Source: CAYUNA01 sp047629355
GTDB lineage: Bacteria; Bacteroidota; Bacteroidia; Chitinophagales; Saprospiraceae
NCBI GenBank assembly: GCA_047629355.1
Contig: JBLHWU010000185.1
Span: 1-13,070, forward strand
Length of the DNA: 13,070 nt
Direction: 5' to 3'
Under the pieces are notes generated by a model that saw only the letters and a list, made by a program, of their open reading frames with translations, had not been told where the DNA came from and searched no databases. Made by a program: the position numbers and the translations under genes. Numbering within the stretch: position 1 is the stretch's first letter; every line of letters starts with the position of its first letter. Below, piece after piece: positions 1 through 6,996 of this stretch.

Positions 1-970
1 TGTAGGCGTCATCGCAAATTTTCTTCTTGCCATCTTCATCCATCCAGTCCGCAACAGGATTTGCACCGCAGTAATATTTATAGGCCAGGTGAACAAAGAC
101 TTCATCCAAACCAACGATTTGCGGACGGTAATATTTATTCACCATATGTCCAAGTGCCGTTCGAAAAGCCTCTGGATTGTTTTGGAAGTTATCTGCAATA
201 AAATCAACGGCAACCTTCAAAGAATCAGGAGATTGCATCGTTAATCTATCCAAGTATTGGTCAATTTTTTGAATCAAATAGGGCGTCCGGACGAAACCTG
301 GTTCCTCAAAATCCCAGTTGTCCCAAAAGTGCGCGCGATAAAATTTAAAGCGGTAACTCTGTTCATCTTCCGTCTCTTCAGGCGCAGGTGGAATCGGTAC
401 TTCAATCCAGCTATTGATGAGTTTTACGGAGAACATTCCTTTATTTTTAGTCAGCACTTCTTGTTGATGAGTTTCAACATTTGCCACTAAAGTATCCAAT
501 TCCTTTTGCAATTTAGCCTTCTTTTTCTCCTCTGTTTCCTGCTCAATTTGCACTCGCAATTGATTCGATTTTGGAATATTTTCGCCCATGTATTTTCGAT
601 AATTATAAAAAACTTGATTATCAGGCGCATTGGAAAACGTCAAGTTTTTAAACAAATCCAAGGTATCTGTTTTCATCGAAAATCGCTGTTCGGTAGGTGT
701 AATGATGAACTCAAAAAACTTATTGGCTGGTGGCAATAGCAATAGATAAATACCCGTCGGCAAAGCCTTTTCGTCTTCAAATACAAACTTGCCATTATCT
801 ATAAAAGCGGTATCTTGAGAGTAGGTTTTATCCGACCGTCGCACTGCGAGGTATGCTTTTTCTTGGTCAAAATTTTCAACTTCAACCTCAATTTTAAAAG
901 CTTCTTGTGCAATGGTTTGACTTAAAAAGCCACTAATAAAAATTATGGAAAATAGAAAAAATCGTTTCAT
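1..970 (-). CDS. Secreted TlpA-type protein, DUF4369 + DUF5106 (C-terminus beyond window)
   Basis: An open frame runs from ATG at 970 to the left edge, so only about 323 residues are visible. It starts with a signal peptide (MKRFFLFSIIFISGFLSQ, then TIAQ) with likely cleavage near residue 22. Residues about 24-120 resemble DUF4369, the beta-rich N-terminal domain of Bacteroidota TlpA-like proteins. Residues about 130-320 resemble DUF5106: NWDFEEPGFVRTPYL, the DQYLDRL helix, ALGHMVNKYY, then GLDEVFVHLAYKYYC. In this family a thioredoxin fold with a CxxC motif normally follows, acting as an envelope thiol-disulfide oxidoreductase; that part lies outside the window, so the activity is inferred. 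The start is chosen because it immediately precedes the signal peptide. The gene is transcribed away from the repeat block at 1224-1665. Family call fairly sure; redox function unverified. Confidence 0.85.
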   Translation of the reverse strand, partial: MKRFFLFSIIFISGFLSQTIAQEAFKIEVEVENFDQEKAYLAVRRSDKTYSQDTAFIDNGKFVFEDEKALPTGIYLLLLPPANKFFEFIITPTEQRFSMKTDTLDLFKNLTFSNAPDNQVFYNYRKYMGENIPKSNQLRVQIEQETEEKKKAKLQKELDTLVANVETHQQEVLTKNKGMFSVKLINSWIEVPIPPAPEETEDEQSYRFKFYRAHFWDNWDFEEPGFVRTPYLIQKIDQYLDRLTMQSPDSLKVAVDFIADNFQNNPEAFRTALGHMVNKYYRPQIVGLDEVFVHLAYKYYCGANPVADWMDEDGKKKICDDAY

Positions 971-1223
971 TAAATTTTAAATTTTAGGAATAGAATTACA
1001 CTAAATTACGATAAATTACGATAAATAGTTGACCCAAAATAATCGAAATTTTTAGAACCATACGGGCAAGCAAGGACTCTTTTAAGTTTTTTAAACAAAA
1101 AATCTCAGCTGTCAAAAGTGTCGATTATTTAAAGTCAAATACTTATAATAACGCAAAAATAGAAAAACAGGTTGTCGAATGCACGGCAACCTCTTTTTAT
1201 TAACATTATATTAGGTCAGTTGA
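971..1223. other. Upstream region of the 1-970 gene, no gene seen
   Basis: A/T-rich non-coding stretch. A short direct repeat, TAAATTACGA at 1002-1011 and 1012-1021, sits about 32-51 nt before the start of the leftward gene. It may be part of its promoter region or simple low-complexity DNA. No convincing TAnnTTTG promoter was found. Confidence 0.4.
1169..1192 (+). terminator. Stem-loop with flanking T/A tracts, possible bidirectional terminator
   Basis: AGGTTGTCG (1169-1177) pairs with CGGCAACCT (1184-1192) around a 6-nt loop, with one G-U type mismatch. It is followed by CTTTTTAT on the plus strand, and GTTTTTCT follows on the minus strand. The shape is that of an intrinsic terminator, but no gene end lies just upstream on either strand, so it may be left over from rearrangement. 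Confidence 0.4.
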
Positions 1224-1439
1224 GTACTCCGTAAACTAAATTCTATTAGGTTTTCAAGGCGCATCGCGCCGACACCGTTTGTAGTAAAGTTGAATTTATG
1301 TTTTAAAGTGGCATCGCCACGACACCAATATAATCAACCGTGCCGCCGCGATACGGCTTTGAAAACACAGATAAATCATTTATACAAACAGTACCAAGGC
1401 CATGCCTCTAAAATTTAACAAAACTTACTTTACACGGTA
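1224..1439. mobile_element. Left-hand eight-hairpin block unit, degraded MITE-like element
   Basis: About 216 bp of non-coding DNA holding four short hairpins: 1258-1270, 1308-1320, 1345-1357 and 1397-1407. The first two point right and the last two left. Hairpin units carry a GCATCGC-type core, and the outer ones are followed by CGTTTGTAG-like sequence. The right end has AAACTTACTTTACACGG (from 1421), while the left end (1224-1243) matches only loosely. Reverse-complemented, the unit aligns almost without gaps to 1440-1665: TTGAAAA lies about 185 nt from the centre on both sides. I infer a second, older copy of the right-hand element. No transposase is encoded. Confidence 0.65.
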
Positions 1440-1464
1440 CTAAATATCGTGTAAAGTAAGTTTT
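1420..1464. repeat. Perfect 17-bp inverted repeat at the junction of the two units
   Basis: AAAACTTACTTTACACG (1420-1436) is perfectly complementary to CGTGTAAAGTAAGTTTT (1448-1464) across an 11-nt spacer. It is the centre of the large palindrome, where the terminal repeats of the two elements face each other. A third copy of the same end sequence lies at 1642-1657. Confidence 0.9.
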
Positions 1465-1665
1465 CTTAAAAAATAGAGGCATCGTCTCGACCCCGTTTGT
1501 AGAAACAATCGATTTCCGTTTCTAAAGCCGCATCGCGGCGGCACAATGGACTCTATTTGGTGTCGTGGCGATGCCATTTTGAAAATACAACCGCATTTTA
1601 CTACAAACGGAGTCGTCGCTATGCGACTTGAAAATTTTAACAAACTTACTTTACACGGTATTTAG
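1440..1665. mobile_element. Right-hand hairpin-rich MITE-like element with terminal inverted repeats
   Basis: A 226-bp non-coding element whose ends, 1440-1463 and 1642-1665, are inverted repeats of 24 bp with one mismatch (core CGTGTAAAGTAAGTTT). Inside are four hairpins at 1476-1488, 1527-1539, 1565-1577 and 1615-1627, again two in each direction, with CGTTTGTAG-like sequence beside the outer ones. Small size, terminal inverted repeats and lack of coding potential are typical of miniature inverted-repeat elements. No clear target-site duplication was seen. It could alternatively be a REP/BIME-type cluster or a structured RNA. Confidence 0.65.
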
Positions 1666-1798
1666 TTAAACACGGTTTTACTTTCTTTTAAAATTTTGTC
1701 GTAATCTTGCGCTATATTTCATTGGGTTCTCTCAAAATCTACCCTAAAATAATCCTAAATTTTAGCTGTAAAAATTATTGCTTTTAACTATTAGAAAT

Positions 1799-2101
1799 AT
1801 GCTGTACATTTTAGTAACCATCGTCATCGCTTTATTCATTGCCATGCTATTTGTCAATATCTATTTTCGAGTCAAAGTCTTCAAATCTTATAAGGTTTTG
1901 GTACAAAACAACGTTGAGTTTGGCGGCGTTCACATCATGAATCGCGACCGTTTGGAAAAAGAAATTCTCCCACGCTATCCACATATGAAAACAGAAATTG
2001 AAACTTTTGTCAATCATATTCATTATTCTATAAAAATGGCGTCGGTCTTAGTTTTTTTAATCACTGCATTTGGAGGTATTTTAATGTGGTATCGAGAATA
2101 A
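1799..2101 (+). CDS. Small two-helix membrane protein, function unknown
   Basis: A 100-residue protein starting MLYILVTIVIALFIAMLF. I chose ATG at 1799 over a TTG at 1778 because hydrophobic helix 1 starts right at this methionine. Helix 1 covers about residues 2-24. A charged soluble stretch follows (RVKVFKSYKVLVQ, then NRDRLEKEILPRYPHMKTEIETFVNHI), and helix 2 covers about residues 79-96 (ASVLVFLITAFGGILMW). The hairpin topology would place both ends on the same side of the membrane. No catalytic motif is visible and I do not recognise the family. It stands 167 nt before the OmpA-type gene on the same strand, so joint transcription is possible but not shown. Confidence 0.75.
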   Translation: MLYILVTIVIALFIAMLFVNIYFRVKVFKSYKVLVQNNVEFGGVHIMNRDRLEKEILPRYPHMKTEIETFVNHIHYSIKMASVLVFLITAFGGILMWYRE

Positions 2102-2267
2102 ATCACCTGGTTATATAGCCATATTGTTTCCTGACGATACTTAGATTTTTATGAACACAAATGTTAAATAATTGTTGAAATCTAAGTCAAATTAGCAGAA
2201 AAAGCGAAAAAACTATAATTTTCATCTTTCAAAACTCGTTTAAAACCGCTGATTGTAAAATGACGAT

Positions 2268-4214
2268 ATGATTGTATTCAAAAAATTAAAATTCCGAATT
2301 TTTATCTTGTTTGCCATTGGGCAATTGTCCTATCTATCTCCGCTTTCTGCTGTGCCAGAAAATAATATTTGTAGCTCGGCAACTTATCTCAAAAATGTAA
2401 AGAATTGGTGTTCTTCTCCCGCACAATTTACGACAGTAGACGCAACGGATTCTGGGCATGAACTACCGTCCCGATGCTTTACTTCCGCAATGGAACAAAT
2501 TAACGACGTCTGGTTTAAATTCAAAGCCATTGGCAATATTGTCAATATTTCCGTTATTGGTCAGCTGGCGCGTAGTCCGAAGGGAACTATAAAAAAACCT
2601 CAATTTGTGCTATACCAAGGTGACTGTAACAATTTAAAAAAGATAACCTGCTATTCTGACACCAGAGGAAACGGAATTGCGGAAGCATTTGGTTATGATA
2701 TGATTATTGGAGCTACTTATTATATTCGTGTAGATGGCTGGGGCTTGGATATCGGTACCTTTCAGTTGTGTGTCAATAATTATAATGCCGTGCCTTCTCC
2801 TTCTTCCGATTGTTCAACTGCCGTAATCCTATGCGACAAATCGGATTTTACCGTACCAAGTGTAATTGGCGCAGGAAAATATCGAGAAAGTCTGGAAGGT
2901 ACTTGCTTAATTGCTGAAGAAAGTTCGACTTGGTACAAATTTACTTGTGGTAAAGCGGGGACGCTAACTTTTAATTTAAAACCCATTAATCCCTCCGATG
3001 ATATTGATTTTGCGGTGTATAAAATGCCGAATGGAATGGACGATTGTAGTCGAAAGTTCCCAGTTCGATGTATGGCTTCAGGTGACCACATGGAATGGTC
3101 AAAATGTACTGGTGCAACAGGGTTGAGTACTCGTTCATCCGACATTTCGGAACCCCCTGGCTGTAGTGATTTTGATGATAATTTTGTGGCAGCATTAGGG
3201 ATGCAAGCGGGCATGAGCTACGCGCTTTTAATTCAAAACGACAACAATACGGGCAATGGTTTTTCCATTGAATTTGGTGGTACAGGCACGTTCGTGGGGC
3301 CAAAAGCATGGTTTAAAGTCTCTAAATTAGAAGTACAAAAAGATTCTGTGATTTGGGTACGTGATGTTTCGACGTTCCCCAGTGGCATTGCTAAATGGGA
3401 ATGGAATTTTGGAGAAAATGCAAGTAAGTCTGGCTCTAAAAAACGCGGAGCACATCAATTTTCTTTTTCAAAAACAGGCAAAAAATCTATTCGTTTGACC
3501 GTCGAAACGAAGAACGGTTGCCGAGTAACCGAGGTTAGAACGATTACCGTAAGTGACGCACCGCCACCGCCGCCACCTTTAGTAAAACCTGAGGTTGCTG
3601 CTGAAAATCCAAAAATTGAAACCCCAGTTGAAACCAATCTTCCTGACCAAAAAATAACGACTTCTACCGAAGGAATGCCGCCCCTTATTCAGAAAGATAC
3701 GCTGATAAAACCAGCACCATCTTCCCCCGTTTTGGCGCAAATATCTACGGACGAAGAAGAAACATTTACCACGACAACAACTTCAACTACCACGACTACC
3801 GCAACGGAAAAAAAGACCGAAAAAATAACGACTCGGAAAGTCAGAAAATACTGGCGCATCCAACGAGTCGGGATTCTATATCATCCTTCAGATTCCTTTA
3901 ATATTGCGACTGAACACCTTGAAGTAATGAATGAAATGGTCGGTTTATTGAAAGAAACACCGACCACAATTGCCTATATTGAAGGGCATACCAACAACAT
4001 TCCGCACAGTACTTATTGCGAAGAATTGTCTGAAAAACGATCTGTTTCCGCCATGAATTATTTGATTAGCAAAGGTATTACTCCTGACCGATTGACGAAT
4101 AAAATCATTGGAAAAGGTAAGCCGAAAGACTCGAATAAATCAAAATATGGCAGGAAACGAAATCAACGGGTGGAGATTAAGATTTTATATCCGACGGATA
4201 AGATTACGGATTAA
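2268..4214 (+). CDS. Secreted PKD- and OmpA-domain envelope protein
   Basis: A 648-residue protein predicted to be exported and anchored to peptidoglycan. Domains in order: signal peptide about 1-28; two cysteine-containing beta-sandwich regions at about 33-172 and 180-340, resembling pre-peptidase C-terminal-like domains (paired DVWFKF and STWYKF motifs); a PKD-like domain at about 344-430 with the hallmark WEWNFGE; a proline run at 432-437 and a Thr-rich linker at 499-512; and a C-terminal OmpA/MotB domain at about 530-640. The last has IEGHTNN, then LSEKRSVSAMNYLISKGI and RNQRVEI. The diaminopimelate-binding Asp normally found in GHTD is Asn576; the partner Arg591 is kept. Neighbours give no pathway. 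Domain architecture is secure, while ligand and role are unknown. Confidence 0.88.
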   Translation: MIVFKKLKFRIFILFAIGQLSYLSPLSAVPENNICSSATYLKNVKNWCSSPAQFTTVDATDSGHELPSRCFTSAMEQINDVWFKFKAIGNIVNISVIGQLARSPKGTIKKPQFVLYQGDCNNLKKITCYSDTRGNGIAEAFGYDMIIGATYYIRVDGWGLDIGTFQLCVNNYNAVPSPSSDCSTAVILCDKSDFTVPSVIGAGKYRESLEGTCLIAEESSTWYKFTCGKAGTLTFNLKPINPSDDIDFAVYKMPNGMDDCSRKFPVRCMASGDHMEWSKCTGATGLSTRSSDISEPPGCSDFDDNFVAALGMQAGMSYALLIQNDNNTGNGFSIEFGGTGTFVGPKAWFKVSKLEVQKDSVIWVRDVSTFPSGIAKWEWNFGENASKSGSKKRGAHQFSFSKTGKKSIRLTVETKNGCRVTEVRTITVSDAPPPPPPLVKPEVAAENPKIETPVETNLPDQKITTSTEGMPPLIQKDTLIKPAPSSPVLAQISTDEEETFTTTTTSTTTTTATEKKTEKITTRKVRKYWRIQRVGILYHPSDSFNIATEHLEVMNEMVGLLKETPTTIAYIEGHTNNIPHSTYCEELSEKRSVSAMNYLISKGITPDRLTNKIIGKGKPKDSNKSKYGRKRNQRVEIKILYPTDKITD

Positions 4215-4334
4215 TAAAGGGTATTGAAGTATTTATGTTTTAAGGTGTTTAAGAACGCGAAATAAATAAGTTCTCGCTTCATAAAACACAATGCGCCCTG
4301 CCTGCAGCAGCGCAGGGTAGGTTCTTGAAGAAGG

Positions 4335-4385
4335 AAAGTGGTTTTTAAAAACCACTTTTCTCTCTCAAACTACCCTTGTTAAAAC
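4335..4385 (+). terminator. Palindrome between convergent genes, third copy of a dispersed repeat
   Basis: A perfect 24-nt palindrome at 4335-4358 (AAAGTGGTTTTT joined to its complement) is followed by TTTTCTCTC. It lies between the converging OmpA-type gene and the mcrC remnant, so it could stop transcription from the left. Positions 4348-4385 match 6881-6918 at 34 of 38 bases, so the hairpin is probably supplied by a dispersed repeat rather than being gene-specific. Confidence 0.5.
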
Positions 4386-4433
4386 ACAACTAAATTTAAT
4401 GACCAGTGTATTCTGTTAGCTTTCTATAAAAAA

Positions 4434-5665
4434 TTAATCTGCTATTTTATTTAAAACATCTGTTCCAAGCAATCGATTCAACTCCCCATTTTTTAAAACA
4501 TCCACAAAATTCACCTGACAAAAATACTTTGTCCCATCCTTATTTTTGTCAAAGGCCATCGCTGGTAAATCTGCCAAATCATGCACTTTCGGATAAATTA
4601 AAACACTTTTTTTAGCCTCAAAATACTGCTGATACACATACATCTGCCGCAAATCTTCCATGGAAGGCGAGACCCGTTTTAGCACTTTCCACTTGGTATC
4701 AATAACTACACTTTTATCCGCAAATTTCACTAAAACATCTGGTCGCAAATACCGCCGTTGCCAAAACGGTTTCTGCTGCTGTCGGCTGACTTGAAAATTC
4801 TCATTTTGCACCTTTTTCAACTGTCGATAAATGAACTCTTACCACAACAAATTCATGTCAAACAATATCGCCAAAACGTGATTTTTACCACTGGAAATAT
4901 CCGGCGCATAATTCAAAATTAACAACCATGCAATATCCAAAGCTGGCGCATATCGCTGTGTTTGACGATGCAATTTTAGTTGCTCAAAATCTTTTTGGGA
5001 AACGGTTATTTCCCTTACTTTTGGAAAAACAGCTCTGATTTGGCGCAATTTTTCTACCAAAACAGGCTTCCGAACAATTCTGCCCAAAACCAATAACCCT
5101 TTAAAAATCAATTGATTGAGCAAATGATTGTAATCATATTTTTCAAAATCTACCTAAAGACGGTCTTTCTGAACGTGATTCTTCCGAATGTGTTTCGGCA
5201 CGACCAATCGCCCTTTTAAAATCGGGGAATTCGCCTCCTGCCGCTGATAACTTTTCACCAAGCCTTCCTGCAGCAATCGTTCAACTTCCGTCAAAATATC
5301 TCTACATACAAATCCAAAATCGCATTCGGTCGCAACCGCAAACCCGCATGCGTCAAGCTTTCCATTTTTATCAATTTACACTCCCGCAAAAGGTCTAGTA
5401 AAACGGATTGCCAAAGCGTTGAATCAGGTGATTTTTGAGCATCTGCTTTCGGCAAAATTTCGATGGTTAAATCTCCTGTTTGAAGGGCGCCGACGTAGTG
5501 CGATAATTTGATGCCGTTATGCATTGGCGTGAAGAATTTAGTCGCTTTTTTTTCATGAAAACGAAGCAGATTTTGAAAATGCGCAGCGGTGAAGGTGACA
5601 CCATTTTGGGTATCGCCGATGGATAAAGTTTGATGTTCAAAAACGGAAAAACTCCGATAGCTCAT
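4434..5665 (-). pseudogene. mcrC: Decayed mcrC, McrBC restriction nuclease subunit
   Basis: Pieces in different frames join into one McrC-like protein. The N-terminal part has SVFEHQTLSIGD, LRFHEKKATKFF, and GDLTIEILPKAD; the middle part has PILKGRLVVPKH; the end has the PD-(D/E)XK nuclease core RPDVLVKF followed by VIDTKWK. McrC is the endonuclease partner of McrB in type IV restriction, which cuts modified foreign DNA. Lesions: a one-base loss in the A tract at 5293-5296 (TTTT where TTTTT restores the frame), TAG at 5154-5156 and TAA at 4839-4841. The native start is probably ATG at 5665; the open frame extends to 5761 only through a REP-like hairpin. mcrB would normally lie directly upstream but is 1.9 kb away. 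No intact product is expected. Confidence 0.88.
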
Positions 5666-5676
5666 CCTATCAACAC

Positions 5677-5703
5677 GCAAGTAACTCGGATTTGCAATCC
5701 GAG
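5677..5703 (+). repeat. REP-like hairpin, copy a
   Basis: Starts GCAAGTAA, followed by the hairpin CTCGGATTTGCAATCCGAG. It is an exact inverted copy of 5809-5835. It lies 12 nt upstream of the mcrC start and next to a RAYT-like transposase gene, which is the usual association for REP sequences. Confidence 0.85.
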
Positions 5704-5808
5704 AAGCCTGCCCTTCGAATTTCCAATCCGAACCATCACCAATAGCAGTATTTTTCTTCATATTACGCTGTCATCTTTTGTTCGGGTTGAAAACCCGAAG
5801 GACTACTG
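5704..5808. repeat. Spacer with two further REP-like hairpins
   Basis: Between the perfect REP pair lie a second type of hairpin, TTCGGGTT-GAA-AACCCGAA (5781-5799), and a degenerate one, TTCGAATT facing AATCCGAA (about 5714-5732). Together with the outer copies this makes a BIME-like cluster at the 3' end of the transposase gene. Confidence 0.6.
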
Positions 5809-6483
5809 CTCGGATTGCAAATCCGAGTTACTTGCATGAGGTAAAAATTTTCTAAACTCAGGATTTAAATACGTAAATGGATAGTCTTCCCAATGCGTTA
5901 CCATTTTAGCTTTCACTGGATTATTTAAAAAACACCAGATTTTGCGACTCAATTCCGCTCTGTCAGTTATTCGGTGGTCATAACTTTCTCCCGCCCAAAA
6001 AGAAACGTCGATGCGTCCTAAATATTTATTGGCTTGTCGGGCAGCATATTTTTTAAAACTGGCCATTATTGTTGTCAATTGACACTCTAATTTATAAAAA
6101 ATAAAATGAATGTGGTTCGGCATAATGTTGTAGCAAATCAATTTGTAGCGGTCATTGTTGAAATGACGGAGAGCAGAAATCACAATTTCAGTAATTTCTG
6201 GGTCTGACAACCAAGTCGGACCGCTTGTTTCATTATCCAATAAATCGTCGTAAACGCCAAAGTATAATTCGTGCATTTTGCGCAGTGCTCGCTTCATTTC
6301 ACCAGAGCGCAAGCCTTTTTTAAGCAGTTCCGCTTTTTTGAGTGTTCGGTCTATTTTCAATTGATTCACTTTGGCTTGAGGCAAACTTCCATATAATCGA
6401 ACGGTCATCGAAAACACGGAATTGTCAGGCTGCCAATGTAGTAAATTTCGTTTATAGTAGTTTGGATATAATTGCTTTCCCAT
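5803..6483 (-). CDS. REP-associated tyrosine transposase (RAYT, IS200-like Y1 family)
   Basis: A 226-residue protein of the HUH single-strand nuclease type. The metal-binding HUH motif is NHIHFI (His124, His126). Downstream come FWAGESYDHRI, NNPVKAKMV and WEDYPFTYLNPEF, the usual RAYT signatures. Tyr168 in SYDHRI is my candidate for the nucleophile, but Tyr146 or Tyr154 cannot be excluded. Such enzymes cut and join short palindromic REP sequences. Here a perfect inverted pair of REP-like hairpins lies at the gene's 3' end, one overlapping the last codons. The gene sits between broken mcrB and mcrC, in their orientation. The ATG at 6483 fits the family N-terminus, and a TAnnTTTG motif lies upstream. 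The frame is intact, so activity is possible. Confidence 0.88.
   Translation of the reverse strand: MGKQLYPNYYKRNLLHWQPDNSVFSMTVRLYGSLPQAKVNQLKIDRTLKKAELLKKGLRSGEMKRALRKMHELYFGVYDDLLDNETSGPTWLSDPEITEIVISALRHFNNDRYKLICYNIMPNHIHFIFYKLECQLTTIMASFKKYAARQANKYLGRIDVSFWAGESYDHRITDRAELSRKIWCFLNNPVKAKMVTHWEDYPFTYLNPEFRKFLPHASNSDLQSEQ
5809..5835 (-). repeat. REP-like hairpin, copy b, overlapping transposase C-terminus
   Basis: Exact reverse complement of 5677-5703 (27 of 27 bases). It encodes most of the last residues of the transposase (ASNSDLQSE), so the repeat has become part of the coding sequence. Confidence 0.85.
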
Positions 6484-6541
6484 CGGTTTAGGTCAGGTTT
6501 TTGGTGTTTTTAAAAGTTGTAAAAGCAGCTATTTATAAGAA

Positions 6542-6549
6542 CAAAATTA
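6542..6549 (-). promoter_or_regulatory. Candidate -7 promoter element for the RAYT gene
   Basis: Reads TAATTTTG on the minus strand, a perfect TAnnTTTG, about 60 nt before the ATG at 6483. No good -33 TTTG partner at normal spacing was found, so this is tentative in such A/T-rich DNA. Confidence 0.35.
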
Positions 6550-6628
6550 TGCAAAAAAAGAATTTACTAAAATATTGTGTCAATTAACTTAATAATTAAA
6601 TTTTTTGTATTAATTTAAATACGTTATT

Positions 6629-6747
6629 TCTACTTTAAGACTCTTAAATCTGGTGCAAAAAAAAGGGAGTTTGAGGGAGAAAAATGGTTTTCTCCCTCAA
6701 GCCTCTCTCCCCATTGATAAAGAATGAAACAAGAGTCTTAATGTAGA
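6629..6747. mobile_element. Small MITE-like element 1
   Basis: Ends 6629-6645 and 6731-6747 are inverted repeats matching at 16 of 17 bases (TCTACTTTAAGACTCTT type). The interior has a perfect 13-bp hairpin, TTGAGGGAGAAAA (6671-6683) with its complement at 6688-6700. Positions 6662-6691 are a perfect inverted copy of 6881-6910. No coding capacity. Confidence 0.6.
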
Positions 6748-6765
6748 ATTATCTAAAATTGGCTC

Positions 6766-6939
6766 TACGGTGAAAAGTGTGGGTCAATATGAGAAGCGAG
6801 AAAATCGTAAGATTTTCGAGCTTCAAAAAAAACAGTACGCATTGCCTACGGCAATGCAGGAGGGGAAAAACGGTTTTTGCAAAACCATTTTTCTCCCTCA
6901 AACTCCCTTTGTTAAAACTTACCCACAGTTTTCACCGTA
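6766..6939. mobile_element. Small MITE-like element 2
   Basis: Ends TACGGTGAAAAGTGTGGGT (6766-6784) and its complement (6921-6939) match at 18 of 19 bases. Inside are three stem-loops: GAAGCGAGAAAATC (6793-6806) with 6811-6824 (two mismatches), a perfect 8-bp stem GCATTGCC/GGCAATGC (6839-6857), and GGTTTT/AAAACC near 6872-6886. It shares a 30-base identical stretch with element 1. It ends 57 nt before the next gene, so it could affect that gene's expression. Between the two elements and the flanking genes nothing else is seen. Confidence 0.65.
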
Positions 6940-6996
6940 AGTAGGTGCCCTAAAATTAAAAAAGAAAACTAAATTTACATTTAAAAACAACTCAAA

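Noticed and set aside
257..739. Plus-strand open frames near the left edge
   Set aside because: They are antisense to the clear signal-peptide/DUF4369/DUF5106 frame and show no protein-like pattern.
1440..1643. Minus-strand open frame of 67 codons
   Set aside because: It lies wholly inside the hairpin-rich element, and its residues follow the repeat units (two related R/C-rich segments); chance frame in palindromic DNA.
1224..1665. CRISPR array
   Set aside because: Repeats are short, alternate in orientation, have irregular spacing and no uniform unique spacers; no cas genes.
1778..1798. TTG start for the small membrane protein
   Set aside because: ATG at 1799 starts exactly at the hydrophobic helix; the TTG adds no recognisable sequence.
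5630..5839. Plus-strand frame across the REP cluster
   Set aside because: Composed of the REP hairpins and antisense to mcrC and the transposase end.
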